The translations under genes were made by a program, and so were the position numbers. The notes beneath the pieces were generated by a model. That model did no database searches and was not told the origin of the DNA. It was given only the letters and a program-made list of their open reading frames with translations. This document shows positions 61,371 through 64,000 of a stretch of DNA of 64,000 bases, in pieces. Positions within the stretch are counted from its first letter, which is position 1; every line of letters begins with the position of its first letter. Source of the DNA: Scleromitrula shiraiana (lineage: Eukaryota > Ascomycota > Leotiomycetes > Helotiales > Sclerotiniaceae); contig JABELC010000002.1 in NCBI GenBank assembly GCA_028455995.1, forward strand, positions 744,001 through 808,000. Reading direction: 5' to 3'.

Positions 61371-61800
61371 TTACATCCCACCGATACCCCGGCCCACCAC
61401 AACCATCATGGCGAAAAACAAGCCCATCTTATCCACTCCGCTCCTTCTCAGACCCACACTCTGACTCGCCTTCTTATTAGAACAAGAATTTGCATAAGTG
61501 CTTGATACTCCAGCTATACAATATCCAGCGGCATCCACATCTCCACCCAAATCAATAGCGCACCAATCCAGAACACAGCCATCCTTATTCTCCACGTTCC
61601 AAGGATGAAGAGCGGATCCTTTACAACACTGGGATGCGGCAATGGTGCTAAGATTGGTAGGCGCACCAGTTTGTGTTGTTGACGGGTACTTGGTTTGTAT
61701 TGGCGCATCCATTTGGGTATTGGGTGGTATTGAGCGGTAGCAGAGGGGGGCCGGTATTTTGTGGTACCACGGGCACGATGTATGAACGCGTTGAAGACAT
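61371..61800 (-). CDS. Small cysteine-rich protein with hydrophobic C-terminus
   Basis: Not recognised by name. Exon 1 is 61800-61690 (MSSTRSYIVPVVPQNTG ... NGCANTNQ) and exon 2 is 61628-61371 (CCKGSALHPWNVENKDG ... ), joined by a 61-nt GT-AG intron in phase 0, giving 122 aa. Cysteines occur as NGC, CC, DGC, DWC, GYC and NSC, and the protein ends with a hydrophobic segment (MGLFFAMMVVVGRGIGGM) that could be a GPI or membrane signal. There is no signal peptide at the chosen start, so an upstream exon may be missing. The intron sequence itself looks coding in two frames (VPVNNTNWCAYQS, then NLSTIAASQ), so an alternative is a frameshifted gene. Either way the protein is small and Cys-rich. Confidence 0.45.
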
Positions 61801-64000
61801 TTTTGTCGAGATGAGAATATGAGAGATTGTAGATGAGGCTTGAACGAGGGCGTATTTTGGTTGTAATATGAATCCTATTACAAGATTTTGGTATTGTGAA
61901 TCAGGTAGATACATAACTCAGTGTACGACGAGTTTAGCGATGATGAGATTTCTAGCTTGATCAGTTCTCAGCAAAGTGAACTTGTGAACTTGGAAGTATC
62001 TTCAACTCGGTAGAAACCAAGAAGAAAGAATGTGTTAAGTGAAATAGAAATAGGGATGGAGGGTGATCTTGGAAGTTGCAGATATAATGTTGTTGCTCAC
62101 CAACGTTGCAACTGTTAGCAATTGCGGCCGGCACATGTGCAACATGAAACACACCACAGCCTCCATGCATACAAGTCGATCGATGCGGGTTCCGAAAATA
62201 CTGGCGAAGAATACTACATTGTTGCAATGTGCGGCGTAGGCATGTATGTGGCGTAGACAGGCTGTAATAAAACCACATACAACCTCCATGAATTCAAGCC
62301 AGACAACACGGGATTTGAATACGCTTGAGTTAACCTTCAAATGCTACTCTGAAAGTTTGAAATCGATCGTATCTTGTCAGTGCCCTGTCAAACCCGGGGG
62401 TGGGCATGGAGAAAATGTGGGATGGCGTCTCTGCTCCGTGCCATGTAAGAATCTACAACTGTTAGAGTCTGCATGAGCAAGGTTGTTGATAACAATTAGA
62501 TGTGTTATTTATGGATATGCATGTGATTGCGCATATATCCAATACTGCCTGAGACTGGCCAAATTGAATCTTGGAGAATTGTTTTTTGGGGGGGCGGGGG
62601 GCTTCAATCCTCTTTGGCATGGATATCAAGTATGTGTATGCCACACGTATGTATCTGCTATTTTCTGGAAACTACTAAACATATTATGTGCTCGAATTCT
62701 CGTTTCTTCTCTGGAATCGTTTAAAGACGTAAATAAGATAAGCGAACTGTTGGTCTCGATGTTAATCACCACTTGATGATTAGTAGATATGCACAACCCT
62801 CTCAAATTGTTTTGATTTATTTTAATTTTTATTTCACTCATTCTCCTCTCTTATTTTCTCATCTCTTCGTTTCGTTTCTTCTCTTTTCTACTCTTCTTGA
62901 TCCAACTCATCCATCCAATATCCCATCTAGATGCATACATACAACAACCAACCAACGCAGCACCGAGTTCCCTCCCATCTACTCATCTATCCATCTATCC
63001 ATCAATGTGTGTATACCCCTCATCCTTCCCACTCCGTCCTCCTCTCACTTTATTCCCCTCCATCCATCCACCCTGTTCCACCTTCCCAGGAGAAAACAAA
63101 GAGAGAAATAACCAAGCAATCATCCACAGGATATCTCAGCACATCTCATCGCATCACAATTCGCTCGCTCTGCCAAACATCAAGTAACCAATGCCAGGTA
63201 TGCATGCATATACGTTGAGCAGGCTTTTTAATTGTCCCATAAACAAGCCAAAGCCAAACCAACCAAGCCCGCCAGCGACGATGATATACCTGCCCCGATG
63301 CAGATGACTCCCAGTATCTACTTTTCTCTTCTCCCCTCTCAGTATACACACACACACATATACACACACCTCCGCGATGTTGATATCAAGACGAACAATC
63401 AGAGTAATCTCGCAGTCTCGCTCAGAAAAGAAAGAAGAGAAAGAATACGAAAAGAAGAGGTAGAGAAAGAGAGAAAGAGAGAATAAAAAAAAAGGAGAAG
63501 AAAGAGTTATATATCCTAGGCGTGCTTATGTATGCATTCGTTCGTTTGTTTCTCGTTCCAATCGTTTTTTGTGCTTTTGAAATCAAATCAAATCACCCCA
63601 ATTTTCCTTCCCCCTCTATATAAAGTTTCCTTTCCTTTCCTTTCCTTTCCTTTCCTTTCCTTTCCTTTCTTTCCGTTTTCTCATCATTATTCGTTAAAAA
63701 GTAATGAATAATTTATTTGTTGGCGGACTTGTGATTGTGAGAAAAATGAAGGGCGGGGAATAAATCAATGTAAAAACAAAAAAAAGAGTAGGGGGGACCA
63801 ACAAACAAACTAGGAAAAGAAAAATCTGAGGAAAGTGTCTTTTTGAGAAAAAGGACATTTGGTCTCCTCCCCCTTCTAAAAAACACCCACCATTATTCAC
63901 CCAACGCCAGGAATGCTATGTACATGTCGATTATGCAAATGCCAGCTAAAACAAAAAAACGAGAGAGGAAAAAAACTTTAGGTAGGAAACACCACCATAG
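61801..64000. other. Gene-free right end: CT-rich and repeat-rich
   Basis: No gene is supported. 62820-63140 on the + strand is a long CT-rich tract with CCATCCAT repeats, resembling the leader or promoter of fungal genes, so a plus-strand gene may start beyond 64000. Purine-rich (GAAA/GAGA) stretches and a TTTCC array follow. The G run near 62587 and the many short open frames have no family features. Confidence 0.55.
63626..63669. repeat. (TTTCC)9 microsatellite
   Basis: About nine perfect TTTCC pentamers, the same unit as the array at 6021-6060. TATATAAAG lies directly before it (63617-63625). Confidence 0.9.

Overview
The window reads as nuclear chromosomal DNA of a filamentous ascomycete (Pezizomycotina). 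The evidence is short GT-AG introns of about 45-140 nt, a conserved set of eukaryotic housekeeping genes on both strands, CT-rich leaders and very abundant microsatellites. The protein at 9460-10755 is a fungal CreA-type carbon catabolite repressor, and its sequence looks most like Sclerotiniaceae (Botrytis/Sclerotinia) from memory. That placement is a recollection, not a search result.

Layout. (1) 1-21.2 kb is almost a gene desert. Its only confident gene is intronless creA (9460-10755), flanked by about 9.4 kb and 10.5 kb of non-coding DNA. The left flank and the first ~4 kb of the right flank are packed with different microsatellites. 14.5-21 kb has few of them and holds one diverged ~160-bp tandem duplication. 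(2) 21.2-27.7 kb, minus strand: a five-exon protein of unknown function (901 aa) and a five-exon ORC4 (862 aa) carrying two AT-hook-like motifs and two PHD fingers ahead of its AAA+ domain. (3) 28.1-29.1 kb: a degraded hypothetical gene. (4) 29.5-44.1 kb is a compact housekeeping block: exocyst SEC5 (-), mitochondrial NAD-isocitrate dehydrogenase subunit 2 (+), a membrane-anchored phytase-like histidine acid phosphatase (+), ER protein ROT1 (-), 5-formyltetrahydrofolate cyclo-ligase (+), Sm protein E (-, three tiny exons) and an MTR10/transportin-3 karyopherin (+). (5) 44.1-46 kb is a repeat-rich gap. (6) 46-48.3 kb: a transcription-factor-like protein with a BED/C2HC-type finger plus a Zn2Cys6-like cluster (-). 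(7) 49-52.1 kb: a broken TRI12-like MFS transporter, then a small four-exon gene for a putative tail-anchored protein. (8) 53.4-60.9 kb: secreted acid sphingomyelinase (+), a histidine-phosphatase protein with a long disordered N-terminus (-) and a DXD glycosyltransferase (+). (9) 61.4-61.8 kb: a small cysteine-rich protein (-). (10) 62-64 kb is CT-rich and microsatellite-rich, like the leader of a gene beyond the window.

The genes do not form one pathway. Several conserved pairs are divergent and share short intergenic promoters (SEC5/IDH2, ROT1/FCL, SmE/MTR10). All exon coordinates were assembled by hand from reading frames, splice consensus and family conservation. Starts and junctions of the unrecognised genes are less certain than those of the recognised ones.
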